Shown here piece after piece: positions 1-12,411 of a stretch of 64,000 bases of DNA. Made by a program: the position numbers and the translations under genes. Origin of the DNA: Cunninghamella blakesleeana (taxonomy: Eukaryota > Mucoromycota > Mucoromycetes > Mucorales > Cunninghamellaceae). The DNA lies in assembly GCA_017871115.1 (NCBI GenBank), contig JAFCIZ010000007.1:1116001-1180000 (forward strand). Direction: 5' to 3'. Under the pieces are notes generated by a model. That model saw nothing but the letters and a program-made list of their open reading frames with translations. It did not search any database and was not told the DNA's origin. Positions within the stretch are counted from its first letter, which is position 1; each line of letters starts with the position of its first letter.

Positions 1-636
1 GACAATATTGATAATAATGAAATGGATAAGGATAAGGATATAAAAATGTTAACAACTACTGAAGATGATTCGCCAATTTCAAAAAGAGATAGCATGGATG
101 TGGATGAAGTTGAAGGTAAAGATAAAGGTGAAAAAATGCATGGTGTTGAATTAGAAGAAAGACCAAAGAAAAAACCTAGAACAGCCATTGAAAAAGCGGC
201 ATCTGTAGCTCTAGGATCTGCTGCTGCCAAAGCACAATCCTTAGCAGGTATTGAAGAAGGTGAAATTCGACGATTAGTACATGCCGTAATAGAAAATGAA
301 ATTAAAAAATTAGAATTAAAGATGAGTCATTTTGAAGAATTGGAAACAGTATTAGACAGTGAACTGGAAAATATCAGAGAACAGCGAAAAAATGTATTTT
401 TACAACGTTTACTATACAAAAAATCTTCCACTTTGTTACAAAATCAAATTGATGAAAAAGGCGGTATACCTGAATTAGTAGATAGTGGTTTTACATCTCA
501 GCAATTACAATCTTTTATGGATAAACATATGTTTAAAGAGCATTATCGACTTGCTTCTTCCTACACTCTCACCGATGAAGCTTTGCTACCAACCCAAAAA
601 GAAGAACAAAATCAACAATCTATATTATCACTTTAA
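1..636 (+). CDS. SWI/SNF or RSC complex subunit, Swi3/Rsc8/SMARCC family (3' part only)
   Basis: The frame is open from base 1, so this is the C-terminal 211 residues of a gene that begins outside the window. What remains is a low-complexity acidic and basic linker with a PKKKPR nuclear-signal-like stretch. It is followed by a long coiled coil (bases about 250-440) containing IRRLVHAVIENEIKKLELK and HFEELETVLDSELE. That matches the C-terminal leucine-zipper region of SMARCC1/Swi3/Rsc8, which in the known family mediates dimerisation inside ATP-dependent chromatin remodellers. The SWIRM and SANT domains expected upstream are outside the window, so Swi3 and Rsc8 cannot be told apart. The stop is followed at once by a long T run. 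Confidence 0.8.
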   Translation, partial: DNIDNNEMDKDKDIKMLTTTEDDSPISKRDSMDVDEVEGKDKGEKMHGVELEERPKKKPRTAIEKAASVALGSAAAKAQSLAGIEEGEIRRLVHAVIENEIKKLELKMSHFEELETVLDSELENIREQRKNVFLQRLLYKKSSTLLQNQIDEKGGIPELVDSGFTSQQLQSFMDKHMFKEHYRLASSYTLTDEALLPTQKEEQNQQSILSL

Positions 637-1322
637 TTTTTTTTTTTTTTTTTACTATTACTTTTATAATTATTATTATTATTTTGTCACAATCTACTCT
701 ATAAAGTCATTAAATTATAGTATTTCATATACATTTTTTATTATCCTTACAATTTTATTTAAATGTAAGATGTGTGCATGCTTGTTTATGTATTTTTATA
801 CGTAATAATAATTAGTGTTTTTATCATTTTTTTCTTAAAAAAAAAAAGATATGATAAACGATGTATATTTCTTATATTTATATTGCACCTTTAATTCATT
901 TTTTAAAATTTCAGAATATACAGAGTGGGGTAAAGTTTAGTAAAGTGGCCTCAATATTTCTCTGGAAATACAAATCTGTATTATATCAAACGTTTGGTAT
1001 AATATATTTATGAACTTCAGATTTCTTATTATATATAGGTAAAGCCTTTCATATTTAAAAAAAACTCTAAATAATGGAAAATAGATTCATACATGTAACT
1101 ATATTTACATTAACTAAGAAATTGTAATTAGAAAGTAGAGAAACAACTTTCAAAAGATAAACGAAGAGTAAAAAAATGATATTTATTCTTATGAGTAACA
1201 AGTGAAAAAAAAAAAAAATTCTAATTAAGAAATTAACTGTATACCCATATGATCTCCTTTTATAACGCTTTTATTTTTATCGATTTCCTTTTAAATATAT
1301 AATATTTCTAATAAATAACCAA
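637..1322. other. Intergenic region between convergent genes
   Basis: AT-rich spacer between the 3' ends of the Swi3-like and PDCD2-like genes. It holds T and A homopolymers and ATT repeats. An open frame over 485-805 is compositional, low-complexity F/Y/N sequence. No gene is supported. Confidence 0.6.
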
Positions 1323-3053
1323 TTAATCTAATTCATATTGTGTAATGGCAGTTTCTAAAACATAAGAGGTATCAAGTACATCGCCTGGATGACAGTCATT
1401 TTTACATACATATATCAAAATAGTTCCAAACTCCATTCCCATACTAAAACTATCCATTTTTGATTTACTTTGTTGTTGTTGCTGCTGTTGCTGATTTTTA
1501 TTTTTCAAAGCATATTCAGATGTAGGCAATAAAGATAATATGTTGGGCATTAATTGCATTTCAAATATTTTAGATTGGCCACATTGATGACACTTTTCAT
1601 GAAGCTGATTATTAGTATTATTATCCGAACGAAGTTCATGATAAAGTAGGGGCAATCCATTCCATTCATAACGTAAACATTGGCTAGGTTCGTAAGCAAC
1701 TCTTTCTGTGAATTTTTTAAATTGTTTATCCACACCACGGGGCAATTGCTGTTTTTCATATTGCTCATTTGCCCAAGTGCCACCATCTCCATGATCATCA
1801 TTATCATTATCGTTATTTTCAAGCAATTCATTTTCCATATCGATGTATTCTTGATATTTCGTCATATCAATTCCCATATCAGTATCTTTATTGGTCACTT
1901 CAGGTGTAATATAAATGTACTCTCCAGGAAATGAGGGCAAATTATCTACATTGACTAGTGGTAAATCAATATGTGGCATTTTGATTTGTTTTGTAATAGC
2001 TGTTTCTTCTTTTAAATGTAATTTACTTAAGTGTTCTGCTAAGGTTTCGTGATTATTTTTGCTGCTATTGTTATTTTTTGTATCTATTGATGATAATGAC
2101 GGTGATGTATTTGCTTTATTATCACTATTACTAAAAAGTGCTGCATTGTTTAACCCAAAAGGTTTTGTACCAAAAGTATTTGTGTTACTTGCCCCAAATG
2201 GCTTTTCGCCAAAATTGCTCGTGTTGCTTGATCCAAATGGCTTTACATTGTTTGATCCAAAGGAATTGCTTGCCCCCCATACATCGCCAAGCTATAAAAA
2301 AAATCCATGATATTTATATAATTAATATAAAAATAAAAATAATTTTTTCTTTTTTGTTATTATTTTATCCTATTTTGTAATATAAAATACGTATTTACTT
2401 GAAATCCTTGAGGTACACCACCAAATCCTGTTGCTTTTTTTTCAGCTTTTTTCTTTTTTTGCTCTTCCTTTTGTTGTTGAGCTTTTAGATAGTCTTTATC
2501 TACCAAATGAGATCTTAGCACCGAAATACTATATATATATGTATAAATAATAATAACAATAAAAAAAATTTAGTATATATTTTAATTACTATTACTATTA
2601 CTATTATTATTATTATTACTATTATTACTTTACCTTCCATTTTTTCGCATACACGCACGTTTATTACAAGCCCATACATATATTACACGATGATATATAG
2701 AATCAGGAAGTGGAGCATAACACTGACATAAAAGGTACATCCAATCACCACATATTTTACATTTACACACATTTTCAGTTGGAGGTTTATTATTATTCAG
2801 CCATACCTATATTATATAATAATAACGCAAATAAACAAATTAATAAGCCAGACCCTTACTATTACTAATACTGTGATTATTAATTTTTTTTTTCTTTACT
2901 AGTTATATTTACTTTTTACTTTTTTTCTATTTTTTAAACACTTACAGGAATACCCCCAATCTTTGTAATGTACGGATCAGTATCTTCCTCTGGAGAAATG
3001 GCACCATCAGGAAGACCTACAAAAATATCTTCAGTCTTTTTTGATTTCGACAT
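1323..3053 (-). CDS. TSR4: PDCD2/Tsr4 family protein (ribosomal protein uS5 chaperone-like)
   Basis: Four exons read on the minus strand: 3053-2946, 2806-2634, 2528-2399 and 2291-1323, with phases that match and give 459 residues. Exon 2 encodes the N-terminal Cys-rich PDCD2 zinc region (VCKCKICGDW, then a WACNKRACMRKNG motif). Exon 4 encodes the PDCD2_C domain, with QCLRYEWNGLPLL, CHQCG and, near the end, IYVCKNDCHPGD. Family members act in 40S biogenesis; yeast Tsr4 and human PDCD2 are co-translational chaperones of uS5. Between the two domains, at bases about 2110-2290, lies a run of FG, KPFG and SNFG units, followed by an Asn/Ser-rich linker. A poly-Q run sits inside the C-terminal domain. 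The 5' end diverges from the CYS3-like gene. The symbol follows the yeast family name. Confidence 0.87.
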
Positions 3054-3299
3054 AAAAAAATTTTCTGAAAGGGAAAAAAAATTTTAAACATTTTTAAAGA
3101 AAATGTTTAAATGCCGAATTGCTTCATCGGAGCTTTAATATCGCCATCTTTTGATCAATTGATTGGATGATCCGATAAAAAACTTTTTTCTTTGTATTTA
3201 AAAAGGGAACACTAAAATTTTTTTCATTTCATCCTTCTTTCTTTTATTTCATTCAAATTATTATTAAAAAATAAATAAACATAATATATATATATAAAT
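3054..3299. promoter_or_regulatory. Short shared divergent promoter (TSR4-like / CYS3-like)
   Basis: Only 246 bases separate the two divergent start codons, so both promoters must lie here or overlap the transcripts. An ATTGG (CCAAT-box complement) is at 3162-3166 and a TTTAAAA-like element is near 3196. Assigning either to one gene is inference. Confidence 0.4.
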
Positions 3300-4737
3300 A
3301 TGTCTCCTACTAATAACAATACTGGTTTTGGTACTCGTGCTATTCACGCTGGTCAAAATCCTGACCCTGTAACTGGTGCTGTCATTCCTCCTGTTTCATT
3401 ATCAACCACTTTTAAGCAATCTTCTGCTGGTGTACATACTGTAAGTAAGCATTTTTATTATTATTATTGTTGTTATTTTAAATCTGCGAAGTGTTAGTTT
3501 CCCACGAGGTGTGGTAAAAAAAAATTTTTTTTTATCTAATTATTAATTATTATTATTATTATTATTGTTATTGATATTTATATATAAAAAGGGATATGAA
3601 TATTCAAGATCTGGTAATCCAACTCGTCATAACTTTGAAACTGCTGTTGCCGCTTTAGAAGGTGGTAAATATGGTCTTGCTTTTGCCTCTGGTTCTTCCG
3701 TTACTGCCACCATCTTAAATACCCTTCACTCTGGTTCCCATTTAATCTCTGTTAACGATGTTTATGGTGGTACCTATCGTTATTTCACTAAAGTAGCCAT
3801 TCATAATGGTGTTCAAGCCGACTTTGTTGACCTTGATGATGCTGCTAATATTAAACCTTACTTTAAAGAAAACACAAAGGTAAATTAAAAATAATAATAA
3901 AGAGATAAAAAAAAAAGTGTGGCTATGAAAGTGGATTAATAATATGTTTGATTGAACACGTTTCTAATTAATTTAATTTTCTTTTTTCTGATTTATTAGC
4001 TTGTCTGGGTAGAATCACCAACCAACCCAACATTACGTATTATTGATATCCGTGCAGTAGCTGATTATGCCCATGCCCATGGTGCTCTTCTTGTTGTAGA
4101 TAATACTTTTATGAGTCCTTATTTCCAAAATCCTCTTGCTCTTGGTGCTGATATTGTTGTTCACTCCGTTACTAAATATATTAATGGTCATTCTGATGTC
4201 GTCATGGGTGTTGCTGTTACCAATAATGAAGCTGTTTATGAAAAATTACAATTCATGCAAAACTCCATGGGCGCTGTTCCTTCTGCTTTTGATTCCTATC
4301 TTGCTCGTCGTGGTTTGATGACTTTAGAAGTACGTATGCAAAGACATGCTCAAAATGCTCAAGCCATTGCTGAATACCTTGAAACTAACCCTAATATTGA
4401 AGAAGTCATTTACCCTGGTCTTCCATCTCATCCTAATCATGAATTAGCTAAACAACAACAACGCGGTTTCGGTGGTATGATCTCCTTCCGTATTAAAGGT
4501 TCTTTAGAAAATGCTAATAAATTCCTTAGCCAATTAGAATATATCACTTTAGCTGAATCTTTGGGTGGTGTAGAATCCCTTATTGAACTCCCTGCTATCA
4601 TGACCCATGGTGCTGTTAGTCCTGAAGACCGTCAAAAGTTGGGTATTACCGATACTTTACTTCGTTTATCTGTTGGTATTGAAAATGTTGAAGATTTAAT
4701 TGCTGATATCAAACAATCCTTAGAAAAATCTTATTAA
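3300..4737 (+). CDS. CYS3: Cystathionine gamma-lyase
   Basis: Three exons, 3300-3440, 3592-3879 and 4000-4737, give 388 residues, close to the usual size of about 390-400. The N-terminus (FGTRAIHAGQNPDP, then PPVSLSTTFKQ) and the body match the Cys/Met-metabolism PLP enzyme family. Visible motifs are YSRSGNPTR, the substrate/PLP-binding FASGSSVTATI, DVYGGTYRYF, WVESPTNPT, VDNTF and the PLP-lysine segment HSVTKYINGHSDV. The C-terminus carries AESLGGVESLIELPA and LRLSVGIENVEDL. The enzyme cleaves cystathionine to cysteine, 2-oxobutyrate and ammonia in cytosolic reverse transsulfuration. The match to CYS3/CTH is much closer than to cystathionine beta-lyase, but those subfamilies are related. Both introns are short with consensus ends. 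Confidence 0.93.
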
Positions 4738-4965
4738 AAAAAAGAATGATAATAATAATACCTACCTATTTATTATATATACTACATAATTGTCATCCTT
4801 TAAATATTATTTTACTATAAAATCATTTTAAATTAAACAGAAACATTTGATTTTCATAATATTTTGTAGATAACCTTTAGATTTTTTCTCATTTTTTTTT
4901 TACGCATTTCACTAATAATAAAATATTTATTTTTTAAAAAATATTAATAATAATTAAGCTATAAT

Positions 4966-6594
4966 TTAAAGCTTTGCATTAGGCCCAAATACCATTTTTG
5001 CTTCTAAAAATAAACAAAAAGTAAATAAATAGGTTAATAGGATTAGTAAAAAAAAAAATTAAATATACTTGTATAAATATTTATTTACCTTGTGCTAAAA
5101 TATCAACGTCAAGTGCCTTAATTGGGGCCGAAAATTCGGGGTCTTGACACCATTGATTTAATACAACGACATCCTGTTCAGCGCCGATAATATTATTTTT
5201 GAGAGCCCAAGCTGCTTGTTCCAATAATAGTACACCAGCAACAACACGACCTAAAGCAAATGTAACTTGACGAATACTGGTTTCAATTTGGACTTGATCT
5301 TTAGTATTAGAAACAAAAGCACAAGTAGTTGTTAATGATTTTTGAATTAAATCTGCAGCGTTTGATAATTCTTTTGGTGCTATATCTACAGCTGTTTTTA
5401 ATTTTTTAGTGAGTACCTACATAATTAAAAACCAAGTAACAATAGTAAGTACAGTATATCAATGTAAATATAATAATAACATTAATATTAGTAAACTTAC
5501 GTTGGCAAAAGTCACTAAAGCAGAACCCTTTGATTTAATTAAAACTCGTAATACATCTAAAGCTAAAATGTTGGTGGTTCCTTCCCAAATTGTATTGACT
5601 TGACTATTTCGGAAAGCAGTACCTAACCCAGTTTCTTCCATGTAACCCTATATTAATAATGAAATATATTTAAATAAAAACAAATTAACATATACATGTT
5701 CGAGCTGCATTTTTTTTTAAAAAAAAAAAAAAGAAAAAAAAATTAATCAATTATGATTATTATCATTCTTACTTGACCACCAAGAGCTTCCATTGCTTCA
5801 CTAATACCATTGACACCAATTTTACAAACATAAGCTTTACAAATAGGAGTTAACAATCTTAACATAACTTCATCCTCTTTACGTTGTGGGTCATTTTCAG
5901 GAAGGGCTTCAGTACGTCCTAAGAGTTGGATAGCATAGAAACAAATTTGGGTTCCTGCACGGAAAATAAGCTCCAAACGTGCTAAAGTGGTGATATGAAG
6001 TGGTATTTTATTTAAAGTTTGTTTTCCAGACTAAAAAATATAAAATTATATATATTATATTGATTAAAAAGATAATTTAAAATAATGTATATTCATTGCA
6101 GCTTATTATTTTTTAATTTGTTTTGGATACTTTACTTGACGTTTTAAAGCATAGCTTTTAGCAATGGCTAAACTTCTTCTTAACCCTGACATGACACCTA
6201 ATCCAGCGTATAAACGAGTGATATTCAAAATAGAAGCAATAGTAGCAACACCACGACCTACTTCACCAATCTAAATTTAAAAAAAATGCATAAGCGAGTA
6301 AAAATATAATAAAAAGAGAATATTAGTAAGTTTATGGTTAAATCGAAATTAATATTAGCGCGCATACATATATATATATTTACCAAATAAGCTTCCATTC
6401 CATCAATTTCAAGTTCTGCAGTAGGTAACCCCTTAGTACCAAATTTATTTTTTAATCTATGAACACGAACACCATTCAATTGACCATCAGGCTTTCGCAT
6501 TTCAGCAATAAAGAGAGATAGACCAGCACTTCCCTAAATATATGTATGTAAATAGTATTTTTATGAGAAAATTAGTATAATTTCCTGCATGTCA

Positions 6595-6636
<42 letters not shown>

Positions 6637-8089
6637 CTTACGTCTTTTACTAATCCAGTTTTGGGGTCGATTGTTCTTGCAAGTAGCATTGTCATATCAG
6701 CAGTTGTTGCACTAGAGAACCATTTAAATCCGCTAATTCTCCATTTATTTGTTGCTGGATCAATTAATTCAGCTTGTGTTTCGGTTCTACCTATATTGTT
6801 CATTTATTTGTTTAAAAAAAATGTATAAAAGTACATTTGTTAGTGCAAAATGAAATAAATTACATTTAAAATAATTAAATAAATACATAAACTTACTAAC
6901 ATCTGAACCACCAGGACGTTCCTAATAAAATAACACATTATATAGAGAAAATAGTAATAGAAAAAAAATAAATTTTAGTAAAACATATTTTTATTATATA
7001 TATATATATATATATATATACGAATTATTTTTATACAGTACAGTCATCCACTGTGCGGAAGTCCAGAAAACTTTTGGATCACGACTAAATAAAATTAAAT
7101 TTAAATAGAAGATGTAGTAATTCTTTTTTATTTATTATAATAATTATCAAAATATATATATCTAATATATTACCTTATAAGACGTGGCAAATATTCTTTC
7201 TTCATTTTTTCGGTACCATGTAATTCAATCACGCGGGCTCCACCATCTATTCATATTTATATATTTGTAGCATAATTAATATTATGTAAGATAAAAATAT
7301 TTTATCAGATTTGATTTTTTTGATTTTTGATTTTTTTTTTGTTTTTTACCTGTCATAGATAAAGGGCAAGAATATACAGCGGATGATGGAGAATACAAGT
7401 AACTTTTAGCAAATTGATAAACTCGAGAATGTTCCCCATAAACGCGTTCAAAGGCGATAGATACAAGACTAAAACAATAATAAAATAAATAAGCAAATAA
7501 GCAAATGACAGCGGTGAAAAAATCTCAATTTACACCATTGCTTATGGCTAAATAATATTACCCTTCTTCAGCTGCTACATCATTTAATTCTTTCCAACCT
7601 TGTGCAACACTAATTTCATCGACTCTTCTACACCATTCATCATATTGTTTTAAGCGAGGATGATTATTTGGATCTTCTACGTTTTCAGCCATTTTAGAAA
7701 GATCTACAATAAATTAAATCAAATAATAAACGCAAATGAAATTGTTAACAATATGATAATAAAGAACTATCAACTTTATATCTATGTATATTATTACCAG
7801 TAACAGCACGATGACCTAAATTTCTAAGATCAGGTTCAATTTCTTGCATTACTTTTGTTGGTAATATTCTTTTCAAAATATTTTGGAGAACGATATCTTC
7901 CTCATATTGATTGCCAATAGTAGGTGGCTCCTATGTATTTATATAGTTTTTATTTTAGTTGCTATTTAAGAATGATGATCCCTTTCATTATTATTATTCT
8001 ACATGTTTATATGTTTTCATTTTATTTTATTTTACTTGACGAAAACCAGTATCAGAAGATGCTTTTATAGAAGGTTCTCTGTAAGACAT
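4966..8089 (-). CDS. AidB-like acyl-CoA dehydrogenase with C-terminal peroxisomal signal
   Basis: A heavily interrupted gene, about 14 exons and roughly 600 residues. The start is [18 protein letters not shown] at 8089. Family landmarks in order are [30 protein letters not shown] (split across three exons, one only 25 bases at 6921-6897), [53 protein letters not shown] and [17 protein letters not shown]. These define the FAD-dependent acyl-CoA dehydrogenase fold in its AidB-type branch. The last small exon reads GPNAKL-stop (stop at 4968-4966), a peroxisomal PTS1-type tripeptide. I infer a flavin acyl-CoA oxidation or desaturation step in peroxisomes. The substrate cannot be read from the sequence. 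Small exon edges are less certain than the overall call. Confidence 0.85.
6597..6634. repeat. (AT)n microsatellite in an intron
   Basis: An uninterrupted AT dinucleotide run of about 38 bases inside an intron of the acyl-CoA dehydrogenase gene. Confidence 0.9.
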
Positions 8090-9619
8090 TACTATTATTT
8101 TATTTTAAATAAATATATTGATTAAAAAAAAATGAAAAAAGGGAAAAACTTAAAAATTTTAAATTTATAAACTGTGGGGAAATCGGAGAAGGGAAAAAAA
8201 ATGACAAAATTCCGGCAATGTAATTCTTCCAATTTTTTTAAACCTCACGTGTCTTTCGTGAAACTTTTAAAAAGCATATAAACTATTAGTAAAGTCTTTT
8301 TAGCTTTATATCCTCTTTTAATGTGATATATTATTCTGATAAAAAAAAATTATTTGAATTACTATATGTTTCCCATGAAGAGGTAATATTTAACAATCAT
8401 GGACCTTTAAAATTTACAAGCAAGTTTTAGCATAAGTCAACAAATACCTGCACATAATGCGCTTGGTGAAAGATCCGTATGAGGAAATCATCAAAATCTG
8501 AGGATAGAAGCACTATTACATTAAACAATGGTTGTAATAGAGAAAAAATCGACCAAAACCAGCAGAATCTTTTTTAAAAAAAACAAAATAATAAAAATAA
8601 GATTGAAGATGAATAACGAAAATTAAAGTAGGTAAAAATATATTCTGCAGTTTTTACCTTTCGTTTTCTAAAAAGGTCCATTTAATTTGCTTTTATCTTC
8701 CTATAACATTCGTTTTTTAGACAGTATTGAAGTAAATATTAATAACTACAATCCATATTACAAACAATAAGAAAAAAAAATCTCAAATTGAATGAATTTA
8801 AAATTATTAAATACGCTTGAAAATTTCTTAATTGACAAGTATTTTTCAAAAGAAAAGGACAATACTTCAGCTGATAGTGAACGAAATGTACGAACAATCC
8901 AGAGTTAATATAATTTTTTTATTTTCAATTCTCTTGGTCAAACTCAAAAATCACAGCAGGGATGTTAATGAACAGAACGAGATCCTTGGACCATTAGAAG
9001 ATGTTAATGGAAGTACATAGTTAAGGAAAAAAATATATCACAGGTGTTTATGTAAATGTAAAAAAGTGAATATATATACTCAAATAATAATTCAACATCT
9101 TTTTTTATTTCTTTTGAGAAATAATAAAAAATTTAAAATAAATAATAGCTGATTATTATGTTAATAACGTTAATTTAATAAACTTTAGCCTAAATAAAAG
9201 CTTTACCAATCCAAAAGCATTATGATTATTTAATCACTGACAAAAAAAGGTTCAAAGATCAATAAATTGCACACTTTCTATGTATAAATATTTACCATTT
9301 TTTCTAATTCAAACTAAATTATCCAAATCTAGGTTTTTTTTCACGATTTTTTTATCAAATTTTTTATTTTTACACTTTTTTTCAAACATTTCTTACTTTA
9401 TGATTTATTATAGTATTAAGTAATTACAAATAAAATATTAGGAAATTTACAAAAAGTAAATGCTAATACTACTAAAATATGTTTAGTGCATTTACAGATC
9501 AAACTTTTTTTACATCAAAAAATGGTTATAAATATTTAAATGCCGCTCTTTTCTTGCTTTTTTTAAAAAAACATATACAACTTTTGACTCCTTTTTTTTC
9601 TTTTTCTTCATAACTTAAA
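8090..9619. other. Intergenic, no supported gene
   Basis: 1.5 kb upstream of both flanking genes. Short in-frame stretches at 8792-8908 (38 codons) and 8832-9020 look more protein-like than the surrounding A/T tracts, but they overlap in different frames and match nothing I recognise. They may be a decayed coding relic. Confidence 0.5.
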
Positions 9620-12411
9620 ATGGAATCACAGCGTGAATTATGTCCTTTATGTTCTGATCAACCTCTTACCGAAACCCAAAATGATAGTTCAACCTGGTTA
9701 CAATGTGATTGTTGTGAAATATGGTACCATGCTGATTGCTTAAATATTTCGCCTGCTGAATGTGATACTATTGAAATCTTCCACTGTCCACCTTGTATAC
9801 CTATTCATGGCCAAAGCACTTGTAAAAAAAGAAAGAAAAAAGAAAGAAAGAGTCGAATATAATAATAATAATAGTTAAACTTTTTATTAAAAATATATCT
9901 ATATATATATAATTATATACTTATTATTCGAATCCTACTTTTTTTTCTTACATTATTTTCTTTTTTCCAGTTAAACCCAAACCTCGCAAGTCAAAACGTG
10001 ATAGCACTCGCTTAAATTATGCTGATATGAATGAAGGTCTTTCTGGTGATGAAAAAATATGGGGGAAACTTTTAAAATCCAAAACTTTCTCTCCCGATCG
10101 ATTCCAGCGAGTTACTGGTGATCAAGTTACTTTTGAAAGACTCAAAAAAATAGGAATGAAAGAGCCTTTTGTTATACTACAAAATCAAGATCTTGATATG
10201 AATATGCCACCAAAAGAAACTACTGTTGCTGATATTGCTAAAGCTATAGGTAATAAATACATACATACATACATATACACATATGTATAATAAAATAACA
10301 TCAGTAGCATTAATAGCTCCTGGTTTTTACTTCACTTTATCTTTGTAATAGGAGAAGACCGCTCAATAGAAGTAATAGGTACGAAATATATATAAAATAC
10401 AAGTTAGAAGTTTTTAATATTAATTTACCAAATAATTACTATCTATTTCAACCGTTTTTTTATTTTTTTTTCTTTAATAGATGTAGCTACTCAGGCTGAC
10501 TTACCTGGATGGACTTTGGGTAAATGGGCAAGATACTATCACTCACCTAATCGTGATCGTATTCGAAATGTAATTAGCTTAGAAATTAGTGGGACAGAAT
10601 TTGCAAATAAAATCACACGACCAAAACTTGTCAGGTAAAAAAAAAATGATATTTAAAGATCGTCTCATTTATATATATATACATATATATTATTTTTATT
10701 ATTTTTATTTTTATAAATAGAGATATGGATTGGATTGATCATATGTGGCCAACTGATCTTCGACCTATAGAATATCCAAAAGTTCAGCTTTATTGCTTAA
10801 TGGGAACAAAGGATTCTTACACTGATTTGTAAGTTTATAGCATATAAACATATATATTGTTTCTCATCTACTATTTTATCCATTTATCTATTTTCTATGA
10901 TTTTTATTACTACTATAGTCATATCGATTTCGGCGGTACTTCGGTGTTTTATCATATAATAAGTGGATCAAAAGTGTTTTATTTTATTGAACCTACAAGT
11001 AAAAACCTCAAGAAATATCAAAAATGGAGTTCATCTCCAGATCAAACTACAACTTTCCTTGGAGATCAAGTTAAAAACTGCTATTCAGTACATTTGAAAG
11101 CTGGAAATACAATGTAACTACAATAGATATAAAGAATATGTGTGTATAAAGGAAGGAAGGAAGGAAGGAAGGAAGGAAAAGAATGGTATCTCAATAGATA
11201 ATATTTCTTTCCCATTCTTTTATATATATATATATATATATATTAAAAAATGCTAATAATAGGATCATACCTACTGGCTGGATTCATGCTGTTTATACCC
11301 CTGAGGATGCTCTAGTTATAGGTGGAAACTTTTTACATGGTCTTAACATTGGTACTCAGTTAGAAATATTTGATATTGAAGAAGCTACAAATGTTCCAGC
11401 AAAATTTCGATTCCCATACTTTAAAAAAATAAATTGGTACGCAGCTGAAAAATACAACAAAATTTTACAAGGTATTATGAGATATGCGCTAAATTATAAT
11501 GTTATTTAGTCGATAATAATATAGTATGTATATATACTGTTTATTTATTTTTTGTTTAATTAGAAAACCCAAAGCAACTATCAATATACGAACTTCAAGG
11601 TATAATGGATTTAGCACGATGGTTACAAAAAGATATCACGTTATTAGAAGGTCACTCACTTTCTGCACAAGAGCGCAAAGCAATGAGATTAGATATTCCA
11701 ACAACCATACATGATCCATCACAATTAATAAGTAGCCTTCTTTATGGTGTAGAAAAAGCTATAAAACATCTTGGAAAAAAGAAACGTCGATCAAAAAAAA
11801 TAACAGAAAATAATAGAAATGACGATTTGGAACCACAGCAAACAGTAGTGAAACTGAAATTAAAAATTGAATCTAAAAAGACTCTGGATGAAACAAGTAA
11901 CAACGGAGAAAATGAACACCCATTAAATAACAACAACACTTCTCAACCAAAGTTATTTATTAAATTAAATAAGCCTATATCATCGCCATCACAATCTAAT
12001 GAAACAAGAATAGAAGGACAAGGCCATTCTAGCGATGAAGAGTATCATTATGACGAAAATGTGATAGAAAATGACGAAGACGATGATGAAGTATTAATGG
12101 ACAGTGATGATTTTGAATACCAAGAAGACGATTATCAGGAAGATTATCAACCATTACCACCACCACCAATAAATAAACAATCTGTAAATAAAAGAAAATC
12201 AAGAAAATCAACTACTTTTCGAAAAGGAAATGATAGTGATAGCAATAGTAGTAGTAGTGATGATGATATGGGCACATCAAAAAGAATTGCTGGCAGTTCA
12301 TTAAAATCACACAATAAAAACGATGTTAATGGCAATGCTAAAAGGGCAAGATACTCTTCATCGGTTACATCAGTGAAACAACGTTTATTAGATAGATTTA
12401 TTAAACGTTAA
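9620..12411 (+). CDS. PHD-JmjC histone lysine demethylase (Jhd1/KDM2-KDM7 type)
   Basis: Eight exons (9620-9821, 9971-10249, 10352-10378, 10481-10634, 10721-10828, 10919-11113, 11263-11471, 11564-12411) give 673 residues with consistent phases. An N-terminal PHD finger (CPLCSDQ, WLQCDCCEIWYHADCL, FHCPPC) is followed by TRLNYADMNEG and a JmjC domain. The JmjC motifs are VISLEISGTEF, DWIDHMWP, DFHIDFGGTSVFYHI with the HxD iron ligands, and IPTGWIHAVYTP with the second iron-ligand His, then GGNFLHGLNI. This matches Fe(II)/2-oxoglutarate demethylases that act on methylated H3 lysines such as H3K36. The C-terminal 250 residues are acidic and Ser-rich with basic NLS-like clusters. No CXXC, F-box or LRR is seen, so the architecture is yeast-Jhd1-like. 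The first donor (9822) is the least certain junction. Confidence 0.9.
11150..11178. repeat. (GGAA)n microsatellite in an intron
   Basis: About seven tandem GGAA units inside the intron after exon 6 of the JmjC gene. Confidence 0.9.

Noticed and set aside
11526..11714. 62-codon frame at the start of the last JmjC exon
   Set aside because: Alternate-frame reading across the intron-exon junction.
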